Assembly: GCF_003854965.1 (NCBI RefSeq)
Contig: NZ_RQPI01000017.1
Span: forward strand, 36,645 to 100,644
Length of the DNA stretch: 64,000 nucleotides
Direction: 5' to 3'
Source of the DNA: Paenibacillus rhizophilus
GTDB lineage: Bacteria > Bacillota > Bacilli > Paenibacillales > Paenibacillaceae
Position 1 is the stretch's first letter. Each line of letters starts with the position of its first letter. Under the pieces are notes generated by a model, which was not told the DNA's origin, did no database searches, and saw only the letters and a program-made list of their open reading frames with translations. The translations under genes were made by a program, and so were the position numbers. Positions 26,427-34,034 of the stretch are shown piece by piece.

Positions 26427-27403
26427 CCTCCGTTGTAACCCGCGCGTATGCGGGGATCGAGCAGGCCATACAGCAAGTCCGCCACAATATTTCCAGCAAC
26501 GATCATGAAACCCGTCATTAGCGTCACCGCCATCATCACCGCATAGTCCCGGCCTGACACCGCTGCCACAAACAGCGTTCCGATACCCGGATAGGAGAAC
26601 AGATTTTCGATGACTACCGAGCCACCGAGGAGGCCTCCTATATCCATTCCCAGAAAGGTAACGAGTGGAAGGAGCGAATTGCGCAGAATATGCCGGTTAT
26701 AAACTGAGGATCTGGATATGCCTTTGGCCACGGCCGTCCGCACATAATTTTTGCCGCTGTTCTCGACGATTTCCCCCCGCAAAAATTGCGTATAGGCCGC
26801 CGTATTGAACATGCCCAGCACGGCAGCGGGAAGCAGAGCATGAACTACCCGGTCTCCCAGCGATGACCATAATCCCCGCGAAGCAGCAGCCGTAACCGTG
26901 CCGCCTAGAGGCACCCAGTTCAGGACAACCGCAAATATATAAATAGCGAAGATTGCCGCAATAAAGGTCGGAACTGCATAGGTGACATAACTGGCCGTCA
27001 GGATAAAACGGTCGACCGGTCTTCCCGGATTGCGGCCGGCGATCATTCCCAAAGTTAGAGAGCTTCCATACGTAATGAGAAGCGACAGGACAGTCAGCAG
27101 CAGGGTTGCGGGCAGACGCTGGCCGATGAGCTCGCCGACAGGCATTTTGAATAGGAAGGATTGCCCGAAATATCCGGAAGCTGCATCCTTAACCCAGCGA
27201 AAATACTGGAGAGGCAAAGGATCGTCATATCCAAGCTTCTCCCTCATTTCCGCAACATAACGGGGGTCTTTGTTGCCCGGATTCAGTCCTCCCCCAAGAC
27301 CGTCGCCCGGCATCTGCTTGGCCAGTGCGAACACGACGACCGAAACCAGAAGCAGCAGCGGCACCGCGCCTGCCAGTCTGCGAAGCGCAAATTTTAGCAG
27401 CAT
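26423..27403 (-). CDS. Peptide ABC transporter permease, OppB/DppB type
   Basis: A 326-residue permease with six hydrophobic segments, N-terminal signature LLKFALRRLAGAVPLLLLVS and coupling motif RTAVAKGISRSSVYNRHILR (about 220-239). It would form the membrane channel with the OppC-type partner. It starts 15 bases after the binding-protein stop. Confidence 0.92.
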   Translation of the reverse strand: MLLKFALRRLAGAVPLLLLVSVVVFALAKQMPGDGLGGGLNPGNKDPRYVAEMREKLGYDDPLPLQYFRWVKDAASGYFGQSFLFKMPVGELIGQRLPATLLLTVLSLLITYGSSLTLGMIAGRNPGRPVDRFILTASYVTYAVPTFIAAIFAIYIFAVVLNWVPLGGTVTAAASRGLWSSLGDRVVHALLPAAVLGMFNTAAYTQFLRGEIVENSGKNYVRTAVAKGISRSSVYNRHILRNSLLPLVTFLGMDIGGLLGGSVVIENLFSYPGIGTLFVAAVSGRDYAVMMAVTLMTGFMIVAGNIVADLLYGLLDPRIRAGYNGG

Positions 27404-27418
27404 GCCAACTCGGCCTCC

Positions 27419-29155
27419 CTATTCGCTGTCTTTTACCCACCACTTGTAAGGCTCGATAATATTGCTCAGCGTATTGATCTTTACACCCTGAAGCCGCTTG
27501 TTTACCGCCGTAATCGTCTCGCGTTCCGCAACGAAAATCATCGGCACTTCTTCATTTATTAATTTTTGCCAGTCATAATACACCTGCTTGCGGTATTCCC
27601 GGTCATACGCTTTCAGACTTATCCCTTCCCGGATGAGCCGTTCGTTCTCCTCAGAGGACCACCGGGGATAGTTCCACTGATCATTTTCTCTCCAGAGTCC
27701 GGAAGGGTCCGGATCATTGGACAATCCCCAGACACCGTTAAACAGCTCCACTGACGGATCATCCTCCTCCACCGCCGTATAGAAGGTGTTCATTTCCTTC
27801 AGAGCTCCGCCGTTCAGCCTGACATCCAAGCCGACTTCCCGCCAATTCTGCAGAATAGCCTCGGTGCGCGGTTCGTCATTTGCGCCGCCGACCATGCCGT
27901 CGAAATGAATCACGAACTTCGTTCCCTTGGGATCTTCGCGCAAGCCGTCCCCATCCGTATCCTTATAACCAGCTTCATCGAGCAGCTTCTTGGCCTTCTC
28001 CTGATCATACGGGTACCGATTGATTTGGTCCTCCGGGACCTTGGCCCAGCTTTTACTGGAAATCGGCGTCTCCACCAGCTTGCCGAGTCCGTAAGAGAAG
28101 GCGTCTATGATCCCTTTGCGGTCCAGAGCGTAGTACATCGCCTGCCGCAGTCTTTTGTCCGAAAACTTGGGGTTGTCCATTACAATTTGTTGTGCCTTGC
28201 CGTCCCAATGTCCGAACTTGAAGCCGATATACTCATAAGACAAATCAGGCGTTTGCATAAGCGTAATGTTATTCAGCTTTTTCAGGCTTTCGTACGCATC
28301 CCGCGGCGCCTGCTCGATATCGACTCCTCCCTGCTCGAACAGGCTTGCAATCAGCTTGTCGTCGAATACTTTATACAGCACGCCGTCAAGAAGGGGTTTG
28401 CCCTTGTAATAATCATCAAACCTCGTCAGTTCAACAAATTCGCCCGGCTGAATATGCTTCACTTTAAACGGTCCGATGCCGATTGGAGCTTTTCGCACTT
28501 GGTCGCTGTTCGGCATATCCTTTACCGCCACTCCGGCAAAATAACTCTTATTCATCGGATACGCCCACAGATTATCAATCGTATTCACACGGGCGGCCGT
28601 GACCGTAACCTTCATTGTATAGGGATCAATAACCTGGATGCCCGAGATTTGCTTCGCCTTTCCAGTATGATAGGCCTCGGCGCCCTGAATCATTTCCACA
28701 CTGTAAAAGCGCGGGCCGGTATAGTCCGGGTCGGCAATGACCTCAAGCGCAAATTTCCAATCCTCTACGGTCAGCTCAGCGCCGTTCTGCCAGTGTATGC
28801 CCTGTTTTATTTTAAAAGTGAACGTTTTATGATCGGCCGACTCCTCCCAGGTTGCGATACCGGGGGCGGTGGTCAAGTCGCCCGTGACCGTAAACAGCGG
28901 CTCGGTTATAAACTCCAGAACATGGAAATCATCTTCACCTTCATAAAAAGCCGGTTCAAACAATCCCTTGAACGGAGAAGGAAAGCCGTACGTTACCGTC
29001 CCTCCCGCTTTCGGCTCTCCTCCGGTAGCCGTTACATGAGAGGAAGGCTCTCTCACGCCGCGATTGTCCGAAGTATCCGCTCCGCTGCAGCCGGACAGCA
29101 GCAGTACAACGAGGAGCAGCGGTGCAAATGCTCGGATTACCTTACTGTTGTTCAT
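27419..29155 (-). CDS. Peptide-binding lipoprotein, SBP family 5
   Basis: A 578-residue extracellular solute-binding protein. The signal peptide ends in the lipobox LLSGC (Cys 23), so it should be lipid-anchored. Family 5 features follow: GGTVTYGFPSPFKG, LTTAPGIATWEESADHKTFT, IHWQNGAELTVEDWKFALE, and a C-terminal WxLSNDPDPSGLW segment. It would capture peptides or similar ligands for the two permeases. The operon has its own promoter (next entry). Substrate cannot be predicted. Confidence 0.93.
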   Translation of the reverse strand: MNNSKVIRAFAPLLLVVLLLSGCSGADTSDNRGVREPSSHVTATGGEPKAGGTVTYGFPSPFKGLFEPAFYEGEDDFHVLEFITEPLFTVTGDLTTAPGIATWEESADHKTFTFKIKQGIHWQNGAELTVEDWKFALEVIADPDYTGPRFYSVEMIQGAEAYHTGKAKQISGIQVIDPYTMKVTVTAARVNTIDNLWAYPMNKSYFAGVAVKDMPNSDQVRKAPIGIGPFKVKHIQPGEFVELTRFDDYYKGKPLLDGVLYKVFDDKLIASLFEQGGVDIEQAPRDAYESLKKLNNITLMQTPDLSYEYIGFKFGHWDGKAQQIVMDNPKFSDKRLRQAMYYALDRKGIIDAFSYGLGKLVETPISSKSWAKVPEDQINRYPYDQEKAKKLLDEAGYKDTDGDGLREDPKGTKFVIHFDGMVGGANDEPRTEAILQNWREVGLDVRLNGGALKEMNTFYTAVEEDDPSVELFNGVWGLSNDPDPSGLWRENDQWNYPRWSSEENERLIREGISLKAYDREYRKQVYYDWQKLINEEVPMIFVAERETITAVNKRLQGVKINTLSNIIEPYKWWVKDSE

Positions 29156-29291
29156 TGGTTCCTTCCTCTCTCTTGGTTAAAAAAAGTTGTGAACGCTTTC
29201 CCAATCCAGTGGTCAATAAATAAACCATCGGTCAATTCCGATCAACTTTGTAGACCGGTTATATAAATTTAAATTCAACAAAATTTCAAAC

Positions 29292-29320
29292 ATCATACAA
29301 TGCAATATAACTTGCGTCAA
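29292..29320 (-). promoter_or_regulatory. Promoter of the peptide transporter operon
   Basis: Minus strand TTGACG (29315-29320), 17 bases, TATGAT (29292-29297); near-consensus sigma-A promoter. The untranslated leader is about 130 nt and contains two similar GGTCAAT-containing stretches. Confidence 0.75.
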
Positions 29321-29332
29321 TATGTTTTATTA

Positions 29333-31276
29333 CTATCGTTCATCCCTCTCTTTTTCTTTAACAATCATCAAGCCTTCCACATGCTTACGCCCCATCAACT
29401 TGCGCTTCTTCCTGTTTTCTTTCGTTTCGAGCACAATATCCAGATCGTAGTCTTCAGGGTAGAGCTCCTCTTTAGATAAATACGGCTTCAGACGTTTTTG
29501 GTTAATTTGCATTTTATGCTTCTGCACCATGACGCCCACCAAGCCTTTAGAATCCCGTTTCTCGTATACAATTCCCGTTCTGCCAAGAGAAGAAATATAG
29601 ACCACGTCCCCGACTTCAAAAGAATGCGGCTGTTCCGGACGAACCTTTGGCTCATTCTCCGCATGGCTTTTTCCGTTCCCGGCCGCGTCATTCTCTTCCC
29701 TTCTTCCTTCTTTATCATACCACAAGCGCATCTCTTGTTCGCCAAGCTGTTTCCGGGGCTGACTGCCGGCAATTTGCCGCGATCGTTCGATCACTCCGGC
29801 GTCAAGACCGAGCTTCTCCGCAATTTGCAGCGCATAGCTGTGGCCCGCTTCCCCTATCGTCAGCTTGTATAGCGGACGGAGCGTAACCGGATCAAACTCC
29901 ATTCGCGCATTTTGGAACTGGGGCGCTGCCGAAGCAAATGCTTTTAACTCATTAAAATGCGTTGTGACGATAACATTGGCTCCTCTGCGGCTTAACTCCT
30001 CCAAAATGGCGATTGACAGAGCGATTCCCTCACCCGGGTCCGTGCCTGCCGCCAGCTCGTCGATCAGCAGAAGAACATTCCGGCCTGCGGCGCGCAGCAT
30101 TTCATCCACACCCTTCATCTGCGCGGAAAAAGTGCTGAGCGACTGCGTTAAGCTTTGCCCGTCTCCGATCACGCTCATGACCTCGGAAAATACCGGAAGC
30201 TGGCTCTCTTTATCAGCCGGAATCAGGAGCCCTGATTGAGCCATCTGCACGAGCAGCCCTACCATTTTCAGCAGAACCGTCTTTCCGCCCGTATTCGGAC
30301 CGGTTATTACAAGCGACTTATAACCCTGTCCAAATTCCACATCGATCGGAACCATGCAATCAAGCAGCGGATGCTTGCCCCCGATAAGCCGCATATATCC
30401 CCGGTCATTGAAGGATACCGCTCCCGCTCCTGTCGCAGCGGCATATTTGGCCTTCGCAAATATAAAATCATACACACCCGTAATTTCGATATTCAGCCGC
30501 AGGGCATCCTGCTCCCTTTCGATCAATCCGGTCAGCATACTTAGAATGATGCCCTCCTCCCGCGCCTCCTCGCTGGTCAGCATCTCCAGTTCTCCTTGCA
30601 GTGCGGCTACTTCTTCCGGTTCCACATACACCGTCTGTCCGCTTGTGGACTGATCGAGCACCGAACCCTTCACCTGCTTATGGTATTCGCGCTTGACCGG
30701 AATCACATAGCGGCCTCCCCGCATGCTGTACAGATTCTCCTGCAAAATGGACTGGTGACGCGACATGACGCTCTCAATTTTCTTGAGCAGCCGGTCTTTC
30801 GTTACTCTCAGCCGTTTGCGAACCTTCTCCAGTCCCTTACTCGCCCCGTCGTCAATGACGCCGAACCGGATGCAGCGTTCGATCTCCGCTTTTACAGTCT
30901 TCAGCTCCATCAGCGAGGATGCATACACTCCAATCCGGAGGGACGCATCCTTGGAAGCCATATACTTGCGCAGTTGACCGCAGCTGTTCAGGAATACGCC
31001 CACCGCCGTAAAATCCTGCTCATTGAACAGATATCCCGTTCCCAGCAGCGACATGACCCATTCGATCCCCTCCAATGAGGGTATTGGCACGCTCGATCCT
31101 CTCATTAATAATTCCTTGGCCTCCGCCGTCTCTTCCACCGCTCTGTGTATTGCCGTAAGTTCAGACATCGGCTCGAGCTCCGCAATTAGCGACCTTCCGA
31201 CATAGGAGACGGCATAACGTCCAACTTCTTCCTTGATCAGATTGTATTCGAGCGTTTGCCGGCTTTGGAAATGCAT
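29333..31276 (-). CDS. MutS2-like ATPase lacking the Smr nuclease domain
   Basis: A 647-residue MutS-superfamily protein. Order: MutS2-type lever/clamp region (1-300), ATPase with Walker A GPNTGGKT (326-333), Walker B VLLLIDE (401-407) and AGTDPGEG, then a KOW-like segment FEVGDVVYISSLGRTGIVYE (about 555-575) and a basic tail. Full MutS2 is about 780 residues and ends in Smr; here the Smr domain is absent, with a normal stop and no frameshift seen. Bacillus MutS2 acts on collided ribosomes; this paralogue may keep the ATP-driven part only. AGGAGG precedes the ATG. A 420-nt regulatory leader lies upstream. Confidence 0.9.
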   Translation of the reverse strand: MHFQSRQTLEYNLIKEEVGRYAVSYVGRSLIAELEPMSELTAIHRAVEETAEAKELLMRGSSVPIPSLEGIEWVMSLLGTGYLFNEQDFTAVGVFLNSCGQLRKYMASKDASLRIGVYASSLMELKTVKAEIERCIRFGVIDDGASKGLEKVRKRLRVTKDRLLKKIESVMSRHQSILQENLYSMRGGRYVIPVKREYHKQVKGSVLDQSTSGQTVYVEPEEVAALQGELEMLTSEEAREEGIILSMLTGLIEREQDALRLNIEITGVYDFIFAKAKYAAATGAGAVSFNDRGYMRLIGGKHPLLDCMVPIDVEFGQGYKSLVITGPNTGGKTVLLKMVGLLVQMAQSGLLIPADKESQLPVFSEVMSVIGDGQSLTQSLSTFSAQMKGVDEMLRAAGRNVLLLIDELAAGTDPGEGIALSIAILEELSRRGANVIVTTHFNELKAFASAAPQFQNARMEFDPVTLRPLYKLTIGEAGHSYALQIAEKLGLDAGVIERSRQIAGSQPRKQLGEQEMRLWYDKEGRREENDAAGNGKSHAENEPKVRPEQPHSFEVGDVVYISSLGRTGIVYEKRDSKGLVGVMVQKHKMQINQKRLKPYLSKEELYPEDYDLDIVLETKENRKKRKLMGRKHVEGLMIVKEKERDER

Positions 31277-31337
31277 GTTTTTTCCTCCTCATGGGTTGTC
31301 GGTTCAACGTTCTTTATTTCATCCGTAACGCAAAAAA

Positions 31338-31370
31338 GGGCAAAGAATGCCACAGCGGCATTCCTTGCCC
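31338..31370 (-). terminator. Second leader terminator before the MutS2-like gene
   Basis: GGGCAAAGAATGCC-5-GGCATTCCTTGCCC, 14-bp arms with one wobble, followed by TTTTTT on the minus strand. It lies 62 bases before the MutS2-like ATG. Confidence 0.9.
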
Positions 31371-31435
31371 TAATCTCTACACTGATCCCTATCCCGGTCC
31401 GGGCTTTAATAGCCCTTTCTTAAGATAAACAAAAA

Positions 31436-31457
31436 AACCGCGCTCAAGAGCACGGTT
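31436..31457 (-). terminator. First leader terminator before the MutS2-like gene
   Basis: AACCGTGCTC-2-GAGCGCGGTT on the minus strand, then TTTTTTTG. With the next one it gives two barriers that RNA polymerase must pass to reach the gene. Confidence 0.85.
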
Positions 31458-31508
31458 TGTTCGCATTGACGGGATAACAGCCGTAAAGAGGCCATTGACG
31501 CGTCGCGT

Positions 31509-31661
31509 GTTCTTAACTAAATCATTCACCATAGGCACAGCCTCGCCATGTCAAAAAAGACACGTTATCATGCGCTTCCGGGCACACTTGAATAAGCATA
31601 CTCTTCAGCGAGCAAAATAACAGCCTGCCTGCAGGTGATATGAAATTGCTTAGTTAAGAAC
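31509..31661 (-). ncRNA. Structured leader RNA closed by a 12-bp stem
   Basis: GTTCTTAACTAA (31650-31661, minus) pairs perfectly with TTAGTTAAGAAC (31509-31520, minus). Inside, further pairings are possible: TCACC/GGTGA, AGGCA/TGCCT, CTCGC/GCGAG, CGTGTC/GACATG around a T6 loop, and GTTAT/ATAAC. The GGTGA in the leader peptide could compete for the same TCACC. No Rfam family is recognised by eye. Confidence 0.65.
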
Positions 31662-31673
31662 GCTCACCGACAT
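31650..31673 (-). CDS. Seven-residue leader peptide MSVSVLN
   Basis: ATG-TCG-GTG-AGC-GTT-CTT-AAC-TAA with GAAGGGGA seven bases upstream, about 25 nt from the inferred transcription start. Codons 5-8, including the stop, form the 5' arm of the closing stem, so a ribosome on the leader would hold the stem open. This is the layout of ribosome-mediated attenuators and drug-inducible leaders. Confidence 0.65.
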   Translation of the reverse strand: MSVSVLN

Positions 31674-31704
31674 CAAAATTTCCCCTTCGTTATAGGATGG
31701 TATA

Positions 31705-31733
31705 AATTTACTATATTTGATTGGCTTCGTCAA
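31705..31733 (-). promoter_or_regulatory. Promoter of the leader/MutS2-like transcript
   Basis: Minus strand TTGACG (31728-31733), 17 bases, TAAATT (31705-31710). The start is expected near 31698, about 25 nt before the leader peptide. Confidence 0.7.
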
Positions 31734-31793
31734 TCCGCTAATTGCTGCAATCGGACTTGTAGCTCATTCGCTTCTGAGAATGGTAACGCAAAA

Positions 31794-31821
31794 AAAGACA
31801 GCCGGTAATCCGGCTGTCTTT
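31794..31821 (-). terminator. Terminator of the rpsF-ssb-rpsR operon
   Basis: AAAGACAGCCGG-4-CCGGCTGTCTTT perfect stem with TTTTTTTG on the minus strand, ten bases after the rpsR stop. Confidence 0.95.
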
Positions 31822-31830
31822 AGGCCTGTC

Positions 31831-32103
31831 TTATTCAGTAGTGTAAGGCAGAAGCGCAACTTGACGCGAACGTTTAATTGCGATCGTCAGGGCGCGTTGG
31901 TATTTTGCGCTCGTGCCGGTTACACGGCGAGGCAAAATTTTACCGCGCTCGCTGATGAATTTCTTCAGCAGTTCTGTATCTTTATAGTCAATGTGAGTAA
32001 TTTTGTTCACAGTGAAGAAGCATACTTTACGACGTTTATTGCGGCCGCCACGGCGTGGAGGTCTTTTGTCGTTGTCTCCGCCTTCTCTTTGTTTAAAAGC
32101 CAT
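31831..32103 (-). CDS. rpsR: Ribosomal protein bS18
   Basis: A 90-residue 30S protein with a basic N-terminus and the conserved core CFFTVNKITHIDYKDTELLKKF..GKILPRRVTGTSAKYQRALTIAIKRSRQ. The single Cys in KVCFF suggests no full zinc-binding set. It binds with S6 on the 30S platform. Last gene of rpsF-ssb-rpsR, 21 bases after ssb. Confidence 0.98.
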   Translation of the reverse strand: MAFKQREGGDNDKRPPRRGGRNKRRKVCFFTVNKITHIDYKDTELLKKFISERGKILPRRVTGTSAKYQRALTIAIKRSRQVALLPYTTE

Positions 32104-32124
32104 TGTCTTTTCAGTCCTTCCGTT

Positions 32125-32628
32125 TTAAAATGGCAAATCATCGTCCGATATATCAATCGGCTTACCGTCGCCCGAAAAGGGATCCTGATTATTGTTGTTG
32201 CGCGAGAAACCGCTATTTCCGCTGTTTCCGCGTCCGCCGCCGCCGCCGCCGGATGAAGGTGGCTCGGGCATATCCCCCCCGCCGGATGCGTTTCCGCCCT
32301 CACGGCTCTGGGAAGATTCCAGGAAACGGACATTATCGGCAATAACTTCGGTTACGTATACACGCTTGCCTTCATTATTCTCGTAATTCCGAACTTGGAT
32401 ACGACCCTCTACCGCCGTCAGCCGACCTTTGCGCAAGTAATTGGCACAGGTCTCCGCCAGCTGTCTCCAGGTTACGACCGGAATGAAATCCGCTTCACGT
32501 TCGCCGCCTTGGCTTGTAAAAGGTCTGTCTACGGCAAGCGTAAACTGGGTTACGGCAACGCCGGCAGGCGTATAACGCAGCTCAGGATCGCGGGTCAATC
32601 GGCCGATCAGTATGACACGGTTCAACAT
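32125..32628 (-). CDS. ssb: Single-stranded DNA-binding protein
   Basis: A 167-residue SSB: OB-fold (1-108, MLNRVILIGRLTRDPELRYT), a Gly/Ser/Asn-rich flexible linker (109-155) and the acidic partner-binding tip DISDDDLPF. It coats single-stranded DNA and recruits repair and replication proteins. Co-transcribed between rpsF and rpsR as in most Firmicutes. Confidence 0.98.
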   Translation of the reverse strand: MLNRVILIGRLTRDPELRYTPAGVAVTQFTLAVDRPFTSQGGEREADFIPVVTWRQLAETCANYLRKGRLTAVEGRIQVRNYENNEGKRVYVTEVIADNVRFLESSQSREGGNASGGGDMPEPPSSGGGGGGRGNSGNSGFSRNNNNQDPFSGDGKPIDISDDDLPF

Positions 32629-32678
32629 TTTTGGTCCCCTCCTTGGAGCGATTTCCTTACAAAGCGAACTACGTGCTC

Positions 32679-32963
32679 TTAGGCAACGTCGTTCGTGATG
32701 AGATAACGAATAACTTCGTCGGAAATTTTCATGAGACGTTCCAATTCGGAAACTACTGCAGGTTCTGCATTGAAGTTAACCAGAACATAAACGCCATCAC
32801 GGAATTTCTTGATCTCATACGCAAGACGTTTCTTACCCTGCACATCGTGCTTCGTAATTTCCCCGCCGTTGGAGATGATGCCTTGGAATTTTTCGACTGC
32901 AGCTTGAACGGCTTCTTGTTCAATGTCAGGACGAATAATGTACATCACTTCGTATTTGCGCAT
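32679..32963 (-). CDS. rpsF: Ribosomal protein bS6
   Basis: A 94-residue protein starting MRKYEVMYIIRPDIEQEAV, with the C-terminal RLMKISDEVIRYLITNDVA. AAGGAGGTGAAAGTT precedes the ATG at 32963; the longer open frame upstream has no initiation signal and overlaps the promoter. First gene of the operon, preceded by a candidate S6:S18 autoregulatory hairpin. Confidence 0.97.
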   Translation of the reverse strand: MRKYEVMYIIRPDIEQEAVQAAVEKFQGIISNGGEITKHDVQGKKRLAYEIKKFRDGVYVLVNFNAEPAVVSELERLMKISDEVIRYLITNDVA

Positions 32964-32991
32964 AACTTTCACCTCCTTATGGTCTAAGGCC

Positions 32992-33006
32992 CCTGATCGG
33001 GTCAGG
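32992..33006 (-). promoter_or_regulatory. Candidate S6:S18-binding leader hairpin
   Basis: Minus strand CCTGA-CCCGA-TCAGG, a hairpin whose loop exposes CCG, 29 bases before the rpsF ATG. The known S6:S18 leader motif presents a CCG trinucleotide mimicking 16S rRNA. The fit is by position and loop only. Confidence 0.5.
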
Positions 33007-33038
33007 AGCAAGGATCGAGCACAAACTCGAACTATAAT

Positions 33039-33067
33039 AATATACCAAATTTGAAAAGCAGTTGCAA
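33039..33067 (-). promoter_or_regulatory. rpsF operon promoter
   Basis: Minus strand TTGCAA (33062-33067), 17 bases, TATATT (33039-33044). Confidence 0.65.
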
Positions 33068-33184
33068 GCACTATTCCTTTATATCCTGCCCTGATTATGG
33101 ACTTCCCTTCCGTACATGAAGCCGTGGAGCAATGCGCACAATAGGACAGTAAGCGATTTTTAGAGACGGAAAGGAGGGGACAGA

Positions 33185-33382
33185 ATGGGTGAGCAAACTG
33201 AATTTGAAGAAGGCCAAAAGGCCCCGAACCCCGGAATTTATACGGAGGTAGGCGAGGCGCGGAGCTTCCATACGGAAATCCAGAATCCGAAGTCGATTAA
33301 AATGGAGAAAGGTGACACTTTCCCGGAGACGACCAACAAGAACCGTAAGTGGAAAAAGGTCGAGAAAGCGCGCGTGCATTAA
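33185..33382 (+). CDS. YjzC family small protein
   Basis: A 65-residue protein MGEQTEFEEGQKAPNPGIYTEV..., matching the YjzC family by GQKAPNxGxYxExGE, NPKSIKMEKGDTFPET and NRKWKK. Function is unknown; the family is common in spore formers. AAAGGAGGGGAC precedes the ATG. It is a plus-strand gene divergent from rpsF. Confidence 0.88.
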   Translation: MGEQTEFEEGQKAPNPGIYTEVGEARSFHTEIQNPKSIKMEKGDTFPETTNKNRKWKKVEKARVH

Positions 33383-33461
33383 TTTTTTAACAGCTATGTA
33401 TAAAACGAGATGTCCTGACCCATACTATAATCAGGCAGCACAAGAGAGAGGTGTGGTTCCG

Positions 33462-33533
33462 TTGGACAATGAAGTCGAACACAATCACAGGAATTCTGTT
33501 GCAGCAACTATTGTTGGCAAAGGATCACGCTGA
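33462..33533 (+). CDS. Possible 23-residue peptide gene
   Basis: TTG start followed by DNEVEHNHRNSVAATIVGKGSR and TGA. GAGAGAGGTG lies eight bases before the TTG, and TATAAT at 33426-33431 could serve transcription although its -35 is poor. No family is recognised and codon use cannot be judged on so short a frame. Confidence 0.35.
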   Translation: MDNEVEHNHRNSVAATIVGKGSR

Positions 33534-33629
33534 CGGCCAAGTCGTAAATGACAACAGCCTTTAGTTTTCCTGACTCGCTTTAGCAGCTTTTTACAGAAAG
33601 ATTCCAAAATCATTCAAGTGCTGCCTCTG

Positions 33630-33651
33630 GAAGGGCCCGAAAGGGTCCTTC
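33630..33651 (+). terminator. Plus-strand terminator
   Basis: GAAGGGCCC-GAAA-GGGTCCTTC with one wobble, then TTTGC. The GAAA tetraloop makes a stable hairpin but the U tract is short. It would end the yjzC-side transcript. Confidence 0.6.
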
Positions 33652-33738
33652 TTTGCTGTGTAACGAGCGGAATGCCAGGGCAAAAGCATCGCATTCCCGT
33701 CTCCTGTGAATATGACAGAGCTGTTATAATATGCAAAA

Positions 33739-33765
33739 AAACCTCCATCCAATGGACGAAGGTTT
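33739..33765 (-). terminator. Terminator of the first tRNA-Ser
   Basis: Minus strand AAACCTTCGTCC-3-GGATGGAGGTTT (two wobbles) followed by TTTTGC, 27 bases beyond the tRNA. Confidence 0.8.
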
Positions 33766-33791
33766 GCTGTTAGCTGTTATTGAGATGGTAG

Positions 33792-33882
33792 TGGCGGAGA
33801 AGGTGGGATTCGAACCCACGCACGCTTTGACACGCCTAGCTGATTTCGAGTCAGCCCCCTTGGGCCTCTTGGGTACCTCTCC
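33792..33882 (-). tRNA. tRNA-Ser (CGA), copy 1
   Basis: 91 nt on the minus strand, from GGAGAGG to an encoded CCA. Acceptor GGAGAGG pairs with CTTCTCC; anticodon stem GCTGA/TCAGC encloses CTCGAAA, anticodon CGA; a long variable arm (class II) and GGTTCGAATCC T-arm are present. Identical to the copy at 37568-37658. Confidence 0.95.
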
Positions 33883-34034
33883 ACTGCATCATAAATACAC
33901 TTCTAATATCATAACATAAATGAACTCATTTCGGCAAGCTGATGTTTAGAAAAAGCGCTCTCGTCGCCATCGGTGGCCGTATATTTTCCCCGGCTGTCAG
34001 GCGATATCATCCCGTTCCACCCTACGGATGGATT

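Noticed and set aside
31509..31661. 6S RNA, T-box or tmRNA as identity of the structured leader
   Set aside because: No T-box sequence, no tmRNA tag region or tRNA-like ends, and the leader ORF within the closing stem argues for an attenuator rather than free 6S RNA.
32007..32345. ORFs on both strands across the ssb-rpsR junction
   Set aside because: Overlap the certain ssb and rpsR genes in other frames.
33095..33379. 94-residue minus-strand ORF opposite yjzC
   Set aside because: Shadow of YjzC, which has a clear family match and ribosome site.
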